From positions 4,774,001 to 4,838,000 of the forward strand of contig NZ_CP113949.1 in NCBI RefSeq assembly GCF_026810445.1: a DNA stretch of 64,000 nt. The letters run 5' to 3'. Made by a program: the position numbers and the translations under genes. The number at the start of each line of letters is the position of its first letter. Within the stretch, counting starts at the first letter, position 1. Of this stretch, positions 37,909 to 47,457 are shown piece after piece. Source of the DNA: Pseudomonas sp. BSw22131 (GTDB taxonomy: Bacteria; Pseudomonadota; Gammaproteobacteria; Pseudomonadales; Pseudomonadaceae). Below the pieces are notes generated by a model that was not told the origin of the DNA, did no database searches, and worked only from the letters and a program-made list of their open reading frames with translations.

Positions 37909-39351
37909 TCAATTCCCCTTTGCCAGGCTGTCGTGGTGGTCGCCATCTTCGGAGCCTTCTTCGGCAGCGGAAAGAGGACGGGCTGGCGTGCGTTTCTGGC
38001 CTGGGCCACCGTGCTTGGGTGTGCCGCCTTCGTTGACGATCGGCCCTTTGCGGACCAGACGCATCATGTAGCCAAGGCCTACGCCGAACAGCGTGAAATA
38101 CACCACCACGAACAGCACCAGGGTAATACTCATTTGCACAACGCTATGGGCCGAGGACGCATCGGCGGTACGCAGCAGGCCGTAGACCACCCACGGCTGT
38201 CTGCCGATTTCAGTGGTGAACCAGCCGGCGAGGATCGCGATCAGGCCTGAAGGACCCATCCACAACGCCATATAAAGGAACGGACGCGAGGTATACAACG
38301 CGTCGCGCTTACGCAGCCAGAGGCTCCAAAAACCGACGAAAATCATCAGGAGACCCAGACTCACCATCACCCGGAACGACCAGAAGACGATGGTCGAGTT
38401 GGGGCGATCCTCAGGCTTGAACTCCTTGAGAGCAGGAACTTGCTTGTCCAGGCTGTGGGTGAGGATCAGGCTGCCCAGGTACGGAATTTCAACCGCGTAC
38501 TTGGTGCGTTCCTCTTTCATGTCCGGAAGACCGAACAGAATCAACGGCGTAGCCTCGTCGCCTTTGTTTTCCCAATGACCCTCGATCGCGGCGATTTTTG
38601 CCGGCTGGTGCTCAAGGGTATTGAGGCCATGGAAGTCGCCGATGACAGCCTGAAGCGGTGCGACGATCAGTGCCATCCACATCGCCATCGAAAGCATCTT
38701 GCGGATGGGCGGCGTGTCTCGGCCTCTCAGCAAATGCCAAGCCGCCGATGAGCCGACGAAAAAGGCCGTGGCCACGAACGCTGCGGTCGCCATGTGGGCG
38801 AGGCGGTACGGGAACGAGGGGTTGAAGACGATGGCAAACCAGTCGACCGGAATGATGCGGCCGTCGACGATTTCGTAGCCTTGCGGGGTCTGCATCCAGC
38901 TGTTGGACGAGAGGATCCAGAAGGTCGAGATCAGCGTACCGATGGCAACCATCACCGTGGCGAAGAAGTGAAGCTTGCGCCCTACCCGGTTCCAGCCAAA
39001 AAGCATCACGCCCAGAAAGCCGGCTTCGAGGAAAAACGCCGTCAAGACTTCATAGGCCAGCAGCGGCCCGGTGACAGCGCCGGCAAAATCGGAGAAACGA
39101 CTCCAGTTGGTGCCGAACTGGTAAGACATCACCAACCCGGATACCACACCCATGCCGAAGTTGACGGCAAAGATCTTCGACCAGAAATGGTAAAGGTCAC
39201 GGTAGACATCCTGGTGCGTTTTCAGCCACATGCCTTCGAGCACCGCAAGGTAGCTCGCCAGACCGATGGTGATGGCAGGGAACAGAATGTGAAACGAGAC
39301 AGTGAATGCAAACTGGATTCGGGCGAGATCGAGCGCCTCTAAACCGAACAT
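37909..39351 (-). CDS. cioA: Cyanide-insensitive quinol oxidase subunit I (CioA/CydA)
   Basis: A 480-residue haem-bearing subunit. It contains the conserved N-terminus LDLARIQFAFTVSFHILFPA with the haem-ligand histidine H21, the GRQPWVVYGLLRT motif near residue 390, and a short Q-loop region (about residues 255-330) as in the CIO subclass rather than E. coli CydA. ATG 39351 follows GAGGAAG; 52 upstream codons in frame are not family-like. The tail is polar (EEGSEDGDHHDSL). An ANR-like box lies upstream at 39507-39520. Confidence 0.95.
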   Translation of the reverse strand: MFGLEALDLARIQFAFTVSFHILFPAITIGLASYLAVLEGMWLKTHQDVYRDLYHFWSKIFAVNFGMGVVSGLVMSYQFGTNWSRFSDFAGAVTGPLLAYEVLTAFFLEAGFLGVMLFGWNRVGRKLHFFATVMVAIGTLISTFWILSSNSWMQTPQGYEIVDGRIIPVDWFAIVFNPSFPYRLAHMATAAFVATAFFVGSSAAWHLLRGRDTPPIRKMLSMAMWMALIVAPLQAVIGDFHGLNTLEHQPAKIAAIEGHWENKGDEATPLILFGLPDMKEERTKYAVEIPYLGSLILTHSLDKQVPALKEFKPEDRPNSTIVFWSFRVMVSLGLLMIFVGFWSLWLRKRDALYTSRPFLYMALWMGPSGLIAILAGWFTTEIGRQPWVVYGLLRTADASSAHSVVQMSITLVLFVVVYFTLFGVGLGYMMRLVRKGPIVNEGGTPKHGGPGQKRTPARPLSAAEEGSEDGDHHDSLAKGN

Positions 39352-39878
39352 AGGTCTTCCTCTATCAGGTGATACCGGCTTCAGACCAGGGCCTGCAGCG
39401 ACTGCCCCCACTTTTATGAGTACGATGCGTGAGCATTCGTTCTTTTTTAGTTTCGTAACGTGGGAGGTTTGTCCAGTCGACGCGTCAATCAAAGCCGCTC
39501 TGGACATTGATATCAGTCAACCAACGATGAAAGAGTAGTCCCATTTGGGCACATGGGCTGCGTGGTCTTTTGTCGCGTGGCGAGTTGCCTCACCCCTCGG
39601 CCCATCGGGATTTGATTCTGCGTTTGCGGACTCGTGGCATATTCGCCGCTTGATTCTGCCCGGAGGGCGTAGGAGCTTCGCTTGTCTATGGGCCGCACTC
39701 GGACGAACTGGCGCGCAGCGGCAGTAGATCTGCGCATGAGGTCTTTCAGTCATCACCGGGGCGCCTGGTTTTTGGGCCGCTATGGACCCCATCGCGGCCT
39801 CGCGTTGCTCGAACACTCCTACAGGGGTTTGCGGCGGTTTCGGGCGATTCTGTCTGGGAGAGCTCGGGAAAGTCGCTT
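39352..39878. other. 527-base region upstream of cioA
   Basis: It contains the cioA promoter (minus strand), the ANR-like box at 39507-39520 and, at its left-hand approach to the esterase gene, a degenerate REP half (GTCGCTTCTACAG near 39872). Otherwise I see no coding frame or RNA gene. Confidence 0.5.
39507..39520. promoter_or_regulatory. Candidate ANR (FNR-type) binding site upstream of cioAB
   Basis: TTGATATCAGTCAA differs at one position from the ANR/FNR consensus TTGAT-N4-ATCAA. It lies 156 bases before the cioA ATG. In P. aeruginosa, ANR represses cioAB at low oxygen, which fits an operator here. Confidence 0.5.
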
Positions 39879-40832
39879 CTACAGGGCGTCAGGCGGTTTG
39901 CCCGCAAAAAACCCGAGCAACGCCTGGACCATCCGGGCATAGAGACAGTCGACTTCCGGCACACGGCCCTTTGCTCGCAGGTAGCCGTGGATCAGGCCGT
40001 GGCCCAGGTGCAATTGCGTGGCCACGCCTGCCTCGCTGAGTACCCGCTCATATTCATGCCCGTCATCGCGAAGTGGATCAAATTGCGCCACTGCGATGAA
40101 CGCAGGCGCAAGCCCGCGAAAATGCCGCGCCGTGAGGGGCATCGCGTAAGGCGACACTGCATCTTCGGGATCAGGCAGATACAACCGCTGGTAGACATGG
40201 ATGTCTTCACGGGTCAGCAACGGCGCGTCGTGGCACTCGCTGCGAGAGGGCAGATCATCGGCACCGCCCAGCGCTGGATAGATCAAAGCCTGGCCGACGG
40301 GCTGCCCCTCCCCGGCATCTCGCAGCGCCAGGCAGACCGCCGCAGTCAGATTCCCGCCCGCGCTGTCGCCGGCAATCACGACTCGCTGCGAATCAACGCA
40401 CAACCACCTGGCCTGATGCTGCACGCCACGCCAAACCGCCAGGCAATCATCAAAGGCCGCCGGGAACGCAACCTCCGGCGCCAACCGGTAATCCACTGCA
40501 ATCACCACCGCATTCAGATCCACGGCCAGCGATGCGGTAAGGAAGTCGTGGGAATCGAGGTCGCCCACCACCCAGCCGCCGCCGTGCAGGTAAATCACGC
40601 ACGGCGCGCAATAGTCAGACGAGAGCCCATTGGGCCGGTAAAGACGCACCGGCACATTACTCAACGTGAAGTCCTCCACCTCAAGCCCCGTCGGCCTTGC
40701 AGGCGTGAAGGCCTGGCACATCCGCGAATAAGCCGCACGTTGCGCGCTTGTCTCGGGCGACTCGACCGCAAAGCTGCAGGTCTGGGCTACAAAGCGCGCC
40801 ATCTCGGTTGAAAGGGGATACGACGAGGGCAT
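39879..40832 (-). CDS. Alpha/beta-hydrolase, hormone-sensitive-lipase-like esterase
   Basis: A 317-residue serine hydrolase of the HSL (lip-H) family. The oxyanion-hole motif YLHGGGWV is near residue 77, the nucleophile elbow GDSAGG near 150, the acid is likely in the AQFDPLRDDG segment near 250, and the histidine in GLIHGYL near 285. It cleaves short acyl or carboxylic esters. ATG 40832 follows a CCGGAG site; an ATG 16 codons earlier is possible. It lies 72 bases downstream of an orphan choline/betaine binding protein on the same strand, suggesting an ester of a quaternary amine as substrate, but that is inference. Confidence 0.88.
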   Translation of the reverse strand: MPSSYPLSTEMARFVAQTCSFAVESPETSAQRAAYSRMCQAFTPARPTGLEVEDFTLSNVPVRLYRPNGLSSDYCAPCVIYLHGGGWVVGDLDSHDFLTASLAVDLNAVVIAVDYRLAPEVAFPAAFDDCLAVWRGVQHQARWLCVDSQRVVIAGDSAGGNLTAAVCLALRDAGEGQPVGQALIYPALGGADDLPSRSECHDAPLLTREDIHVYQRLYLPDPEDAVSPYAMPLTARHFRGLAPAFIAVAQFDPLRDDGHEYERVLSEAGVATQLHLGHGLIHGYLRAKGRVPEVDCLYARMVQALLGFFAGKPPDAL

Positions 40833-40904
40833 GAACGACTCCGGCCCGCCCCACGAATGCGGAGGGGCCGGGCTATACATGAGGCGATGAAAGCTGAAAC
40901 AGAC

Positions 40905-41846
40905 TTACCGACTGACCGCCACTTGCACGGCCGCTGCCGCATCCTTGCCATCGAAGGTGGTGACACCGCTCAACCAGCGCTGCACGTCTTCGGGGTGATT
41001 CTTGAGCCACAGCCTGGCAACGTCCGCAGGCGCCTTGCGTTCCATGATCGGCACCATCATCTGCGACTCCTGTGCCGCCGTGAATTGCAGGTTGCTCATG
41101 AGTTTGCTGACGTTTGGGCAGCGGGTGGCGTAGTCCGGCGCCGTCACCACCGACACCGTCGCGGCACCTTCTAGGGGCCCGAAAACATCTTCGCTGCCGG
41201 TGAGGTACTCAATCTTCATGTTGATGTTCATCGGGTGAGGGGTCCAGCCGACGAACACCACCCACTCGTTGCGTTTGACAGCGCGCTGCACGGCCGCGAG
41301 CATGCCGGCTTCGCCCGATTCGACCAATTGAAAGCCGCCGAGGCCGAACTGGTTTTTCTCGATCATGCCCTTGATGTTGGCGTTTGCACCGGTGCCAGGT
41401 TCGATGCCGTAGATCTTGCCGCCGAGCTTGTCTTTGAATTTCGCGATATCGGCGAAGGTTTTGAGGCCGCCCGATGCCACGTAGTCGGGTACCGCCAAGG
41501 TAGCCTGCGCATCATTCATGCTCGGCTTTTCGAGCACTTTGACCTGATTGGCCGCAATGAACGGCGCAATGTTCTTGTCCATCGCAGGCTTCCAGTACCC
41601 CAGAAACACGTCGAGACGGTCATCGCGCAGCCCGCCAAAAATGATTTGCTGGGCAGCGCTGGTCTGCTTGACCTCGTACCCCATGTTTTGCAGAAGCACT
41701 TCAGCAACGGCGCTGGTGGCGATCACATCGGTCCAGTTGACAACGCCCATGCGCACGTTCTGGCACTTTGCGGGCTCAGCGGCCAGCACAGCGGTGGTGC
41801 TCAGCATCAGCACCCCGCAGCTGACAAGACGGAAAAAGGTTTTCAT
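40905..41846 (-). CDS. Choline/betaine-type ABC transporter substrate-binding protein (orphan)
   Basis: A 313-residue periplasmic protein of the OpuAC/ChoX family. The signal peptide ends TTAVLAAEP (signal peptidase I type). VNWTDVIATSAVAEVLLQNMGYEV near residue 37, GYWKPAMD near 84 and VVFVGWTPHPMN near 196 carry the tryptophan and aromatic residues expected for a quaternary-ammonium pocket. No ATPase or permease gene is adjacent. Pseudomonas is known to run several such binding proteins (CbcX, CaiX, BetX) with one shared CbcWV core, so an orphan receptor for choline, carnitine or a related compound is plausible. The neighbouring gene is the esterase. Confidence 0.88.
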   Translation of the reverse strand: MKTFFRLVSCGVLMLSTTAVLAAEPAKCQNVRMGVVNWTDVIATSAVAEVLLQNMGYEVKQTSAAQQIIFGGLRDDRLDVFLGYWKPAMDKNIAPFIAANQVKVLEKPSMNDAQATLAVPDYVASGGLKTFADIAKFKDKLGGKIYGIEPGTGANANIKGMIEKNQFGLGGFQLVESGEAGMLAAVQRAVKRNEWVVFVGWTPHPMNINMKIEYLTGSEDVFGPLEGAATVSVVTAPDYATRCPNVSKLMSNLQFTAAQESQMMVPIMERKAPADVARLWLKNHPEDVQRWLSGVTTFDGKDAAAAVQVAVSR

Positions 41847-42174
41847 GCGTGCTCCTCGGGTCGGCTCGTTATTGTTCTGGCGCTTTATTGGCAGCGTTAT
41901 AAGGCTTCAAGACCCACGGCAATACGAGTGCTGCCGCGTTGATGCAAATTACGCAGCAGCACACAGCATGAAACGCACCAGCGCGACCTGTGGTTGCACT
42001 GGGGCGACATTGATAATCGGGAGTGTGAGAGTCAACACGGGGCTGTTGGGACGAAGCTCGCAACCCGGTGTTGGGAGAATATCCAAAACCGAGTTGTCAG
42101 CTTCGCGGGCAAGTCGAAACGCCGCACGCGCGCTCCAGCGATTGAAGTTACAACGCCCTATCCAACAATTGGCG
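41847..42174. other. 328-base gap between the binding-protein gene and paoC
   Basis: It contains the binding-protein promoter on the minus strand. No coding frame or recognisable RNA is seen. A weak AACGCC/GGCGTT inverted repeat just downstream of the paoC stop (about 42152-42174) lacks a T-run. Confidence 0.4.
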
Positions 42175-44379
42175 TTACAACACCTTGTCCAGCGTGATCG
42201 GGAATTCCCGAACGCGCTTGCCGGTGGCGTGGTAGATGGCATTGGCAATAGCTGACGCCACGCCGACGATGCCGATCTCACCCACGCCCTTGGAACCCAG
42301 GTCGTTGACGATGGTGTCGTTCTCCTCGACGAAGATCACCTCGATCTCACCAATGTCGGCGTTCACCGGAATGTGGTACTCCGCCAGGCTGTGATTCATC
42401 ACGCGACCCAAGGTGTGGTCGGTGTGTGATTCTTCCAGCAACGCCTGGCTGATGCCCCACACCACTCCGCCTAGAATCTGGCTGCCGGCTGTCTTCGGGT
42501 TGACCACGCGACCACCGGCCACGGCGCTGACCACACGATTGACCCGGATATTGCCCAGGTCTTCGTCCACATGCACTTCGACGAACACCGCCGAGTGCGT
42601 GGCAGTGGAGTAAGCCTCGCGCTTCTCGTCTGGCTTGGAGTCGATCTGCACTTCGAGCACTTCATGGGAGGAATCGCGAACGATGTCACCGAAGGAGAAG
42701 CGCTGGTCACGAATGTGCAGGTAGCCGTCACCAAAGCCGACTTCTTCCATGTCCGCCACCGCAAACTCGGGGTGCGCCATGCGCACAGCGTCAAGCAACT
42801 TGGCACGCAGCGCTCTGCACGCTTGCTGTACGGCGGTCCCCACCGACGACACGGTGAACGAGCCACCCTGCAACGGTGCAGTTGGCAATGAAGAGTCGCC
42901 CAGTACGAAGGTCACGTCTTCAGGCATCACGCCTGCCGCGTCCGCCGCAATCTGCGTCATCACGGTGTAGGTGCCGGTGCCGATGTCGGTGGTGGCGCTG
43001 CTGACCGTCAACTTACCGCTGGCGTCCATGCTCGCCTTGGCACTGGCTGGCATTTGCATCGCCTCCCAGACACCCCCGGCCATGCCCCACCCCACCAATT
43101 GCCGTCCGGCACGCATGCTGCGCGGCTCAGGGTTGCGGTTGCTCCAGCCGAAACGCTCGGCACCCTGCTCGTAGCACGCTTTGAGTTCCTTACTGGAATA
43201 CGGTTTGTCTTCGTTGCCGTTGCGCTCGGCAAAATTGACGATGCGCAGTTGCACAGGGTCCACGCCGAGCGCAATCGCCAGCTCATCCATCGCACACTCA
43301 AGGCCGACCATGCCGGATGTCGCACCTGGCGCGCGCATGTCCAGCGGGGTGTAGACGTCCAGCGGCGCAAGCTTGTAGCCCAGTTGCACGTTGTCGCATT
43401 GATAGAGCATGCCGCTCCACTCGACGACGTGCTCGGTGAAGTCCTCGAAACGCGAGGTCTGGCCGATTACGTCGTGACCGATTGCTACCAGCTTGCCGTT
43501 GGCCGCTGCGCCCAGACGCAAGCGCTGCAACGTGCTCGGACGATAGCCGAAGGTGAACATTTGCTGGCGGGTCAGCGTTACGCGCACCGAACGCTTGAGC
43601 TTCAGCGAAGCCATGACGGCCAACGGCAGCTGATACTGCGGACGCAGGCCAGAGCCGAAGGCCCCGCCCACAAACGCCGCGAGCACACGAATCTTGTCCT
43701 TCTCCAGGCCGAAGACGTTGTGCAGGTAATCCTGACAGTTCTGCGGGCCTTGGGTCTTGTCGTGGATTTCCAGGCTGCCGTCCGCCTGGTACATCACCGT
43801 CGATGCGTGCGGCTCCATCGGGTTGTGATGCTCATTCGGCGTGGTGTAGTGCGCGTCGACACTGACCGCAGCGCCAACATATTCCGCCTGAAAGTTGCCA
43901 CGGGGCTTGGGCGTCTCGGCCGGCGCTTCGTGGGCATCATCTTTGACCGACTGCAGATGGGTCTGATGATCGTCGGTCTCGTATTCGATCTTCACCAGGG
44001 AGCCGGCATGGCGCGCCAGCTCCAGTGTGTCGGCAACCACCAGCGCCAACGGTTGCCCGCTGTACAGCACACGGTCGTTGTACAGCGGACGAAACGGTGA
44101 GCCTTCAGCCGAGTCGGCGTCCTCGTAATCTTCGTCGTAGCTGGCAATCTTGGGGCGGTTGGTGTGGTCAATCACCGCCACCACGCCTGGCACAGCCAAG
44201 GCCTTGGAGATGTCGATGCTCAGCACGCGACCGCACGCAATGGTGCTGGACACGACACTGCCGTGCAGCAAACCCTTTTCAGGGAATTCCCCGGCATAGC
44301 GCGCCTGACCCGTGACTTTCAGCATCCCGTCGACGCGGTCCAGCGGCTTGCCCAATGGCGAATTGGTAGCGTTCATCAA
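42175..44379 (-). CDS. paoC: Molybdenum hydroxylase large subunit, PaoC-type (xanthine dehydrogenase family)
   Basis: A 734-residue molybdopterin-binding subunit, close to E. coli PaoC (732). It starts LGKPLDRVDGMLKVTGQARYAGE, the XDH a/b-hammerhead domain, followed by the two Moco-binding domains: FVGGAFGSG near residue 240, DMRAPGATSGMVGLECAMDELA near 345 and QGGSFTVSSVGTAV near 520. The catalytic Glu is in KGVGEIGIV near 695. PaoABC enzymes oxidise aldehydes to acids. The gene overlaps paoB by four bases. The MCD-insertion chaperone (PaoD/XdhC type) is not in this window. Confidence 0.93.
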   Translation of the reverse strand: MMNATNSPLGKPLDRVDGMLKVTGQARYAGEFPEKGLLHGSVVSSTIACGRVLSIDISKALAVPGVVAVIDHTNRPKIASYDEDYEDADSAEGSPFRPLYNDRVLYSGQPLALVVADTLELARHAGSLVKIEYETDDHQTHLQSVKDDAHEAPAETPKPRGNFQAEYVGAAVSVDAHYTTPNEHHNPMEPHASTVMYQADGSLEIHDKTQGPQNCQDYLHNVFGLEKDKIRVLAAFVGGAFGSGLRPQYQLPLAVMASLKLKRSVRVTLTRQQMFTFGYRPSTLQRLRLGAAANGKLVAIGHDVIGQTSRFEDFTEHVVEWSGMLYQCDNVQLGYKLAPLDVYTPLDMRAPGATSGMVGLECAMDELAIALGVDPVQLRIVNFAERNGNEDKPYSSKELKACYEQGAERFGWSNRNPEPRSMRAGRQLVGWGMAGGVWEAMQMPASAKASMDASGKLTVSSATTDIGTGTYTVMTQIAADAAGVMPEDVTFVLGDSSLPTAPLQGGSFTVSSVGTAVQQACRALRAKLLDAVRMAHPEFAVADMEEVGFGDGYLHIRDQRFSFGDIVRDSSHEVLEVQIDSKPDEKREAYSTATHSAVFVEVHVDEDLGNIRVNRVVSAVAGGRVVNPKTAGSQILGGVVWGISQALLEESHTDHTLGRVMNHSLAEYHIPVNADIGEIEVIFVEENDTIVNDLGSKGVGEIGIVGVASAIANAIYHATGKRVREFPITLDKVL

Positions 44380-45362
44380 ACAGCTCCCCCGGTAGCGGCA
44401 TCGCTCAGCGCGCGCACAATGGCGCGGCGTGCCAGTTTGATCTTGAAGGCGTTGTGCTCAAGCGGTTGCGCGTCACGCAGCATGGCGTCTGCAGCGGCAA
44501 CGAATGCCTCGCGGGACACAGCCTGGCCCTTGAGCGACGATTCCACTGCTTTGTCACGCCACGGTTTGTGCGCGACGCCGCCGAGTGTCAGGCGCACGTC
44601 GCGAATGATGTCGCCGTCCAGTTCAAGGGCAGCAGCCACTGAAATCAGGGCAAATGCGTAAGAAGCCCGGTCGCGGATCTTCAGGTAATGGCTGTGCTCA
44701 ACGAAGCGCGCAGGGGGCAGCTCAACGGCGGTGATCAACTCATCATCGGCCAGATGGTTATCGCGCTCCGGTGTGTTGCCCGGTAAGCGATGGAAGTCGG
44801 CAAATTCGATCTGCCGCTTGCCCGCACGCCCTTCGACGTGAACAACGGCCTCAAGGGCAGCCAACGCGACACACATGTCCGACGGGTGGGTTGCGACACA
44901 GTCGTCGCTGGCGCCGAGGATGGCGTGAATCCGGTTCAGGCCGTCTTTTGCGGGGCAGCCAGTGCCAGGCTCACGTTTGTTGCACGGCACGGTGGAATCA
45001 TAAAAGTAGTAGCAGCGAGTGCGCTGCAACAGGTTGCCGCCGGTGCTTGCCATGTTGCGAAGCTGCGGCGAGGCGCCTGCGAGCACCGCTTGAGACAGCA
45101 ATGGGTAACGGCCTTCGATCAGCGGGTGCCAAGCGAGGTCGGCGTTACTGACCAGCGCGCCGATCATCAGGCCGCCATTGGCGGTTTGCTGGATGTCGCT
45201 AAGCGGCAGTCCGGTGATATCGATCAAGTGTTCGGGCTTGGCGATGTTTTCTTTCATCAGATCGAGCAGGTTGGTGCCGCCGGCAATAAAGCGCGTGGCA
45301 GGGCCAGCGAGGTTGATCGCCTGACTGATGTCGGTCGGTTTGCTGTAGCTGAACGGAGTCAT
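44376..45362 (-). CDS. paoB: Molybdenum hydroxylase FAD subunit, PaoB-type
   Basis: A 328-residue FAD-binding subunit (E. coli PaoB, 318). It starts TPFSYSKPTDISQAINL and has FIAGGTNLLDLMKE near residue 27 (FAD loop) and MASTGGNLLQRTRC near 110. A cysteine-rich insertion TRCYYFYDSTVPCNKREPGTGC (reported only by its ends: C near 118, 130 and 139) matches the [4Fe-4S] site that is special to PaoB-like subunits. It overlaps paoA and paoC by four bases on each side, so the three genes are translationally coupled. Confidence 0.93.
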   Translation of the reverse strand: MTPFSYSKPTDISQAINLAGPATRFIAGGTNLLDLMKENIAKPEHLIDITGLPLSDIQQTANGGLMIGALVSNADLAWHPLIEGRYPLLSQAVLAGASPQLRNMASTGGNLLQRTRCYYFYDSTVPCNKREPGTGCPAKDGLNRIHAILGASDDCVATHPSDMCVALAALEAVVHVEGRAGKRQIEFADFHRLPGNTPERDNHLADDELITAVELPPARFVEHSHYLKIRDRASYAFALISVAAALELDGDIIRDVRLTLGGVAHKPWRDKAVESSLKGQAVSREAFVAAADAMLRDAQPLEHNAFKIKLARRAIVRALSDAATGGAV

Positions 45363-45883
45363 TGGTTGCGTCCTCCCTGGTCTGGGGCGGCATCAAGCAG
45401 CGGAATGACTTCCTGCACCGCCGCACGGATATTGCTGTACGCGCCACAGCGACAGAGATTGCCGCTCATCAATTCTTTGATGTCGTCATTGCTCGACGCA
45501 CGGCCTTCATTGGCCAGGCCCACTGCCGAGCAGATCTGCCCCAGTGTGCAGTAACCACACTGAAACGCGTCGTGCTTGATGAATGCCTGCTGCATCGGGT
45601 GCAATTGCCCGTCCTGCGCGAGGCCTTCGATGGTAATCAGCTCGGCGCCGTCGCACATGATTGCGAGGGTCAGGCAGGCGTTGATCCGCTTGCCATCGCG
45701 CAACACGGTACACGCGCCACATTGGCCGTGATCGCAGCCTTTTTTGGTGCCGACCAAGTCAAGCTGCTCACGCAGCAAATCGAGCAAGGTGGTCCAGGGC
45801 TGTACGTTGAGTTGTCGCAGTTGGCCGTTGAGAGTCAAGGAAATCGCGTGGCCAGCGAAGTCCTGTTGGGGGGTCGCGCTCAT
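45359..45883 (-). CDS. paoA: Molybdenum hydroxylase 2Fe-2S subunit, PaoA-type
   Basis: A 174-residue iron-sulphur subunit. The plant-type cluster motif is GCDHGQCGACTVLRDGKRINAC near residues 58-79; the second cluster uses CGYC near 118 and CRCG near 150. ATG 45883 follows a GAGGC site. Unlike E. coli PaoA (about 229 residues, Tat signal), this start gives no export signal, and the in-frame upstream sequence has none either, so a cytoplasmic enzyme is inferred. It is the first gene of a minus-strand paoABC operon. Confidence 0.92.
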   Translation of the reverse strand: MSATPQQDFAGHAISLTLNGQLRQLNVQPWTTLLDLLREQLDLVGTKKGCDHGQCGACTVLRDGKRINACLTLAIMCDGAELITIEGLAQDGQLHPMQQAFIKHDAFQCGYCTLGQICSAVGLANEGRASSNDDIKELMSGNLCRCGAYSNIRAAVQEVIPLLDAAPDQGGRNQ

Positions 45884-46164
45884 AAAAGCCTCACGGTAGG
45901 TACTCGAATGCGCAGTGTTCTGCGTCTCTAGGGGTACGACTCGTGGGTTTTCGGAAACGTTCAGGGTTTGTGATGGGCGTCGGTCCCAGCTTCGTCCGCT
46001 TACAATCTCTGCCGTCGCAACATCAGCAGCCATCCCCCAACGCTGCTGGTATGATGCGCCGCTTTTTACGACTACCTGATTTTGTGCAGCCTGTTTCGGC
46101 AGGCTGTGCTTTGCTGCTTTAGTCGATTCATTAATGGCGCGCACGCGTCACCGGGGAGCCACAC
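45884..46164. promoter_or_regulatory. Divergent region between paoABC and the purine permease-trmA operon
   Basis: 281 bases holding two opposing promoters. A hairpin CAGCCTG/CAGGCTG at about 46087-46106 is followed by a T-rich stretch (TGCTTTGCTGCTTT), so it could attenuate the permease transcript. TATGAT near 46050 is a possible -10 for the permease. No riboswitch family is recognised. Confidence 0.4.
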
Positions 46165-47457
46165 ATGCTGGAGCGGCTGTTTCAACTCAAGGCACATAAC
46201 ACTAATGTGCGCACCGAAATCCTCGCCGGGGTCACGACCTTCCTGGCCATGGCTTACATCCTGTTCGTCAACCCGAGCATCCTCGGCGAAACGGGCATGG
46301 ACAAGGGTGCAATTTTCGTCGCCACCTGTCTGGCTGCCGCTATCGGTTCCACGGTCATGGGCCTGATCGCCAACTACCCCATCGCGCTGGCGCCGGGCAT
46401 GGGCCTCAATGCCTTCTTCACCTATACCGTCGTGCTGCATATGGGTCATACCTGGCAAGTGGCGCTGGGTGCGGTGTTCATCTCGGCCGTGATGTTTTTC
46501 ATACTGTCGATCTTTCGCATCCGCGAATGGATCATCAACAGCATTCCGCTGCCGCTGCGCTCTGCGATTGCGGCCGGCATTGGTCTGTTCCTCGCGCTGA
46601 TCGCCCTGCACAACGCGCAAATCGTGGTCAGCAACCCCGCAACCATGGTCGGCCTGGGCGATCTGGCGAAACCTGCGCCGATCCTTGCCACCCTGGGCTT
46701 TTTCCTGATCGTGGCGCTCGAAGCCTTGAAAGTGCGCGGCGCTGTGTTGATCGGCATTCTGGTCGTGACCATCGTGTCGATCGTGGCGGGCTTCACACCG
46801 TTTGGCGGGGTCATGTCGATGCCGCCATCGCTGGCCCCTACGTTCATGCAGCTGGACATAGCGGGCGCGCTGAACATCGGTCTGGTGAGTGTGATCTTCT
46901 CGTTTCTGTTTGTTGATCTGTTTGATAACTCAGGGACGCTGATCGGGGTTGCCAAGCGCGCTGGCCTGATGGGCAAGGACGGCCACATGCCGAAAATGGG
47001 CCGTGCGCTGATCGCCGACAGCACCGCCGCCATGGCCGGTTCCCTGCTGGGCACCTCGACCACCACCAGTTACATCGAATCGGCTGCCGGCGTCAGTGCC
47101 GGAGGGCGCACCGGCCTGACGGCCATTGTTGTGGCGATTCTGTTTTTGCTGGCGCTGTTTTTCGCGCCACTGGCGGGCAGCGTTCCGGCCTTCGCAACGG
47201 CACCTGCACTATTGTTCGTCGCGGTGTTGATGACCTCGGGGCTCGCGGAAATCAACTGGGACGACATCACCGAAGCCGCGCCAGTGGTGATCACAGCCCT
47301 GGCAATGCCCTTCACCTATTCCATCGCCAACGGCATCGCGTTCGGTTTCATCGCATGGACGGCGATCAAGCTGCTGTCGGGTCGCGGCCGTGAGTTGAAT
47401 TCAGCGCTGGTCATTCTTTCGATCCTGTTTGTGATCAAGCTAGGCTTCTACCCATGA
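46165..47457 (+). CDS. AzgA-type purine (adenine/guanine/hypoxanthine) permease
   Basis: A 430-residue carrier of the AzgA-like branch of NCS2 permeases, with about 13 hydrophobic segments. It starts [36 protein letters not shown], the family's signature N-terminus, and has [16 protein letters not shown] near residue 75 and [20 protein letters not shown] near 250. It imports adenine, guanine or hypoxanthine with protons (GhxP/PurP-like). Its stop overlaps the trmA start (ATGA at 47454-47457), an arrangement also seen in other Pseudomonas. With the xanthine-type carrier at 825, it gives the strain two purine-base importers in this window. Confidence 0.93.
   Translation: MLERLFQLKAHNTNVRTEILAGVTTFLAMAYILFVNPSILGETGMDKGAIFVATCLAAAIGSTVMGLIANYPIALAPGMGLNAFFTYTVVLHMGHTWQVALGAVFISAVMFFILSIFRIREWIINSIPLPLRSAIAAGIGLFLALIALHNAQIVVSNPATMVGLGDLAKPAPILATLGFFLIVALEALKVRGAVLIGILVVTIVSIVAGFTPFGGVMSMPPSLAPTFMQLDIAGALNIGLVSVIFSFLFVDLFDNSGTLIGVAKRAGLMGKDGHMPKMGRALIADSTAAMAGSLLGTSTTTSYIESAAGVSAGGRTGLTAIVVAILFLLALFFAPLAGSVPAFATAPALLFVAVLMTSGLAEINWDDITEAAPVVITALAMPFTYSIANGIAFGFIAWTAIKLLSGRGRELNSALVILSILFVIKLGFYP

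Noticed and set aside
36901..38250. 449-codon open frame antisense to cioB/cioA
   Set aside because: It is the shadow of a GC-rich membrane-protein gene pair on the other strand. Its composition is rich in Gln, Arg and His with no domain signal.
45884..46164. Purine riboswitch upstream of the AzgA-type permease
   Set aside because: I see a simple CAGCCTG/CAGGCTG hairpin but not the three-way junction or conserved loop bases of a purine aptamer.
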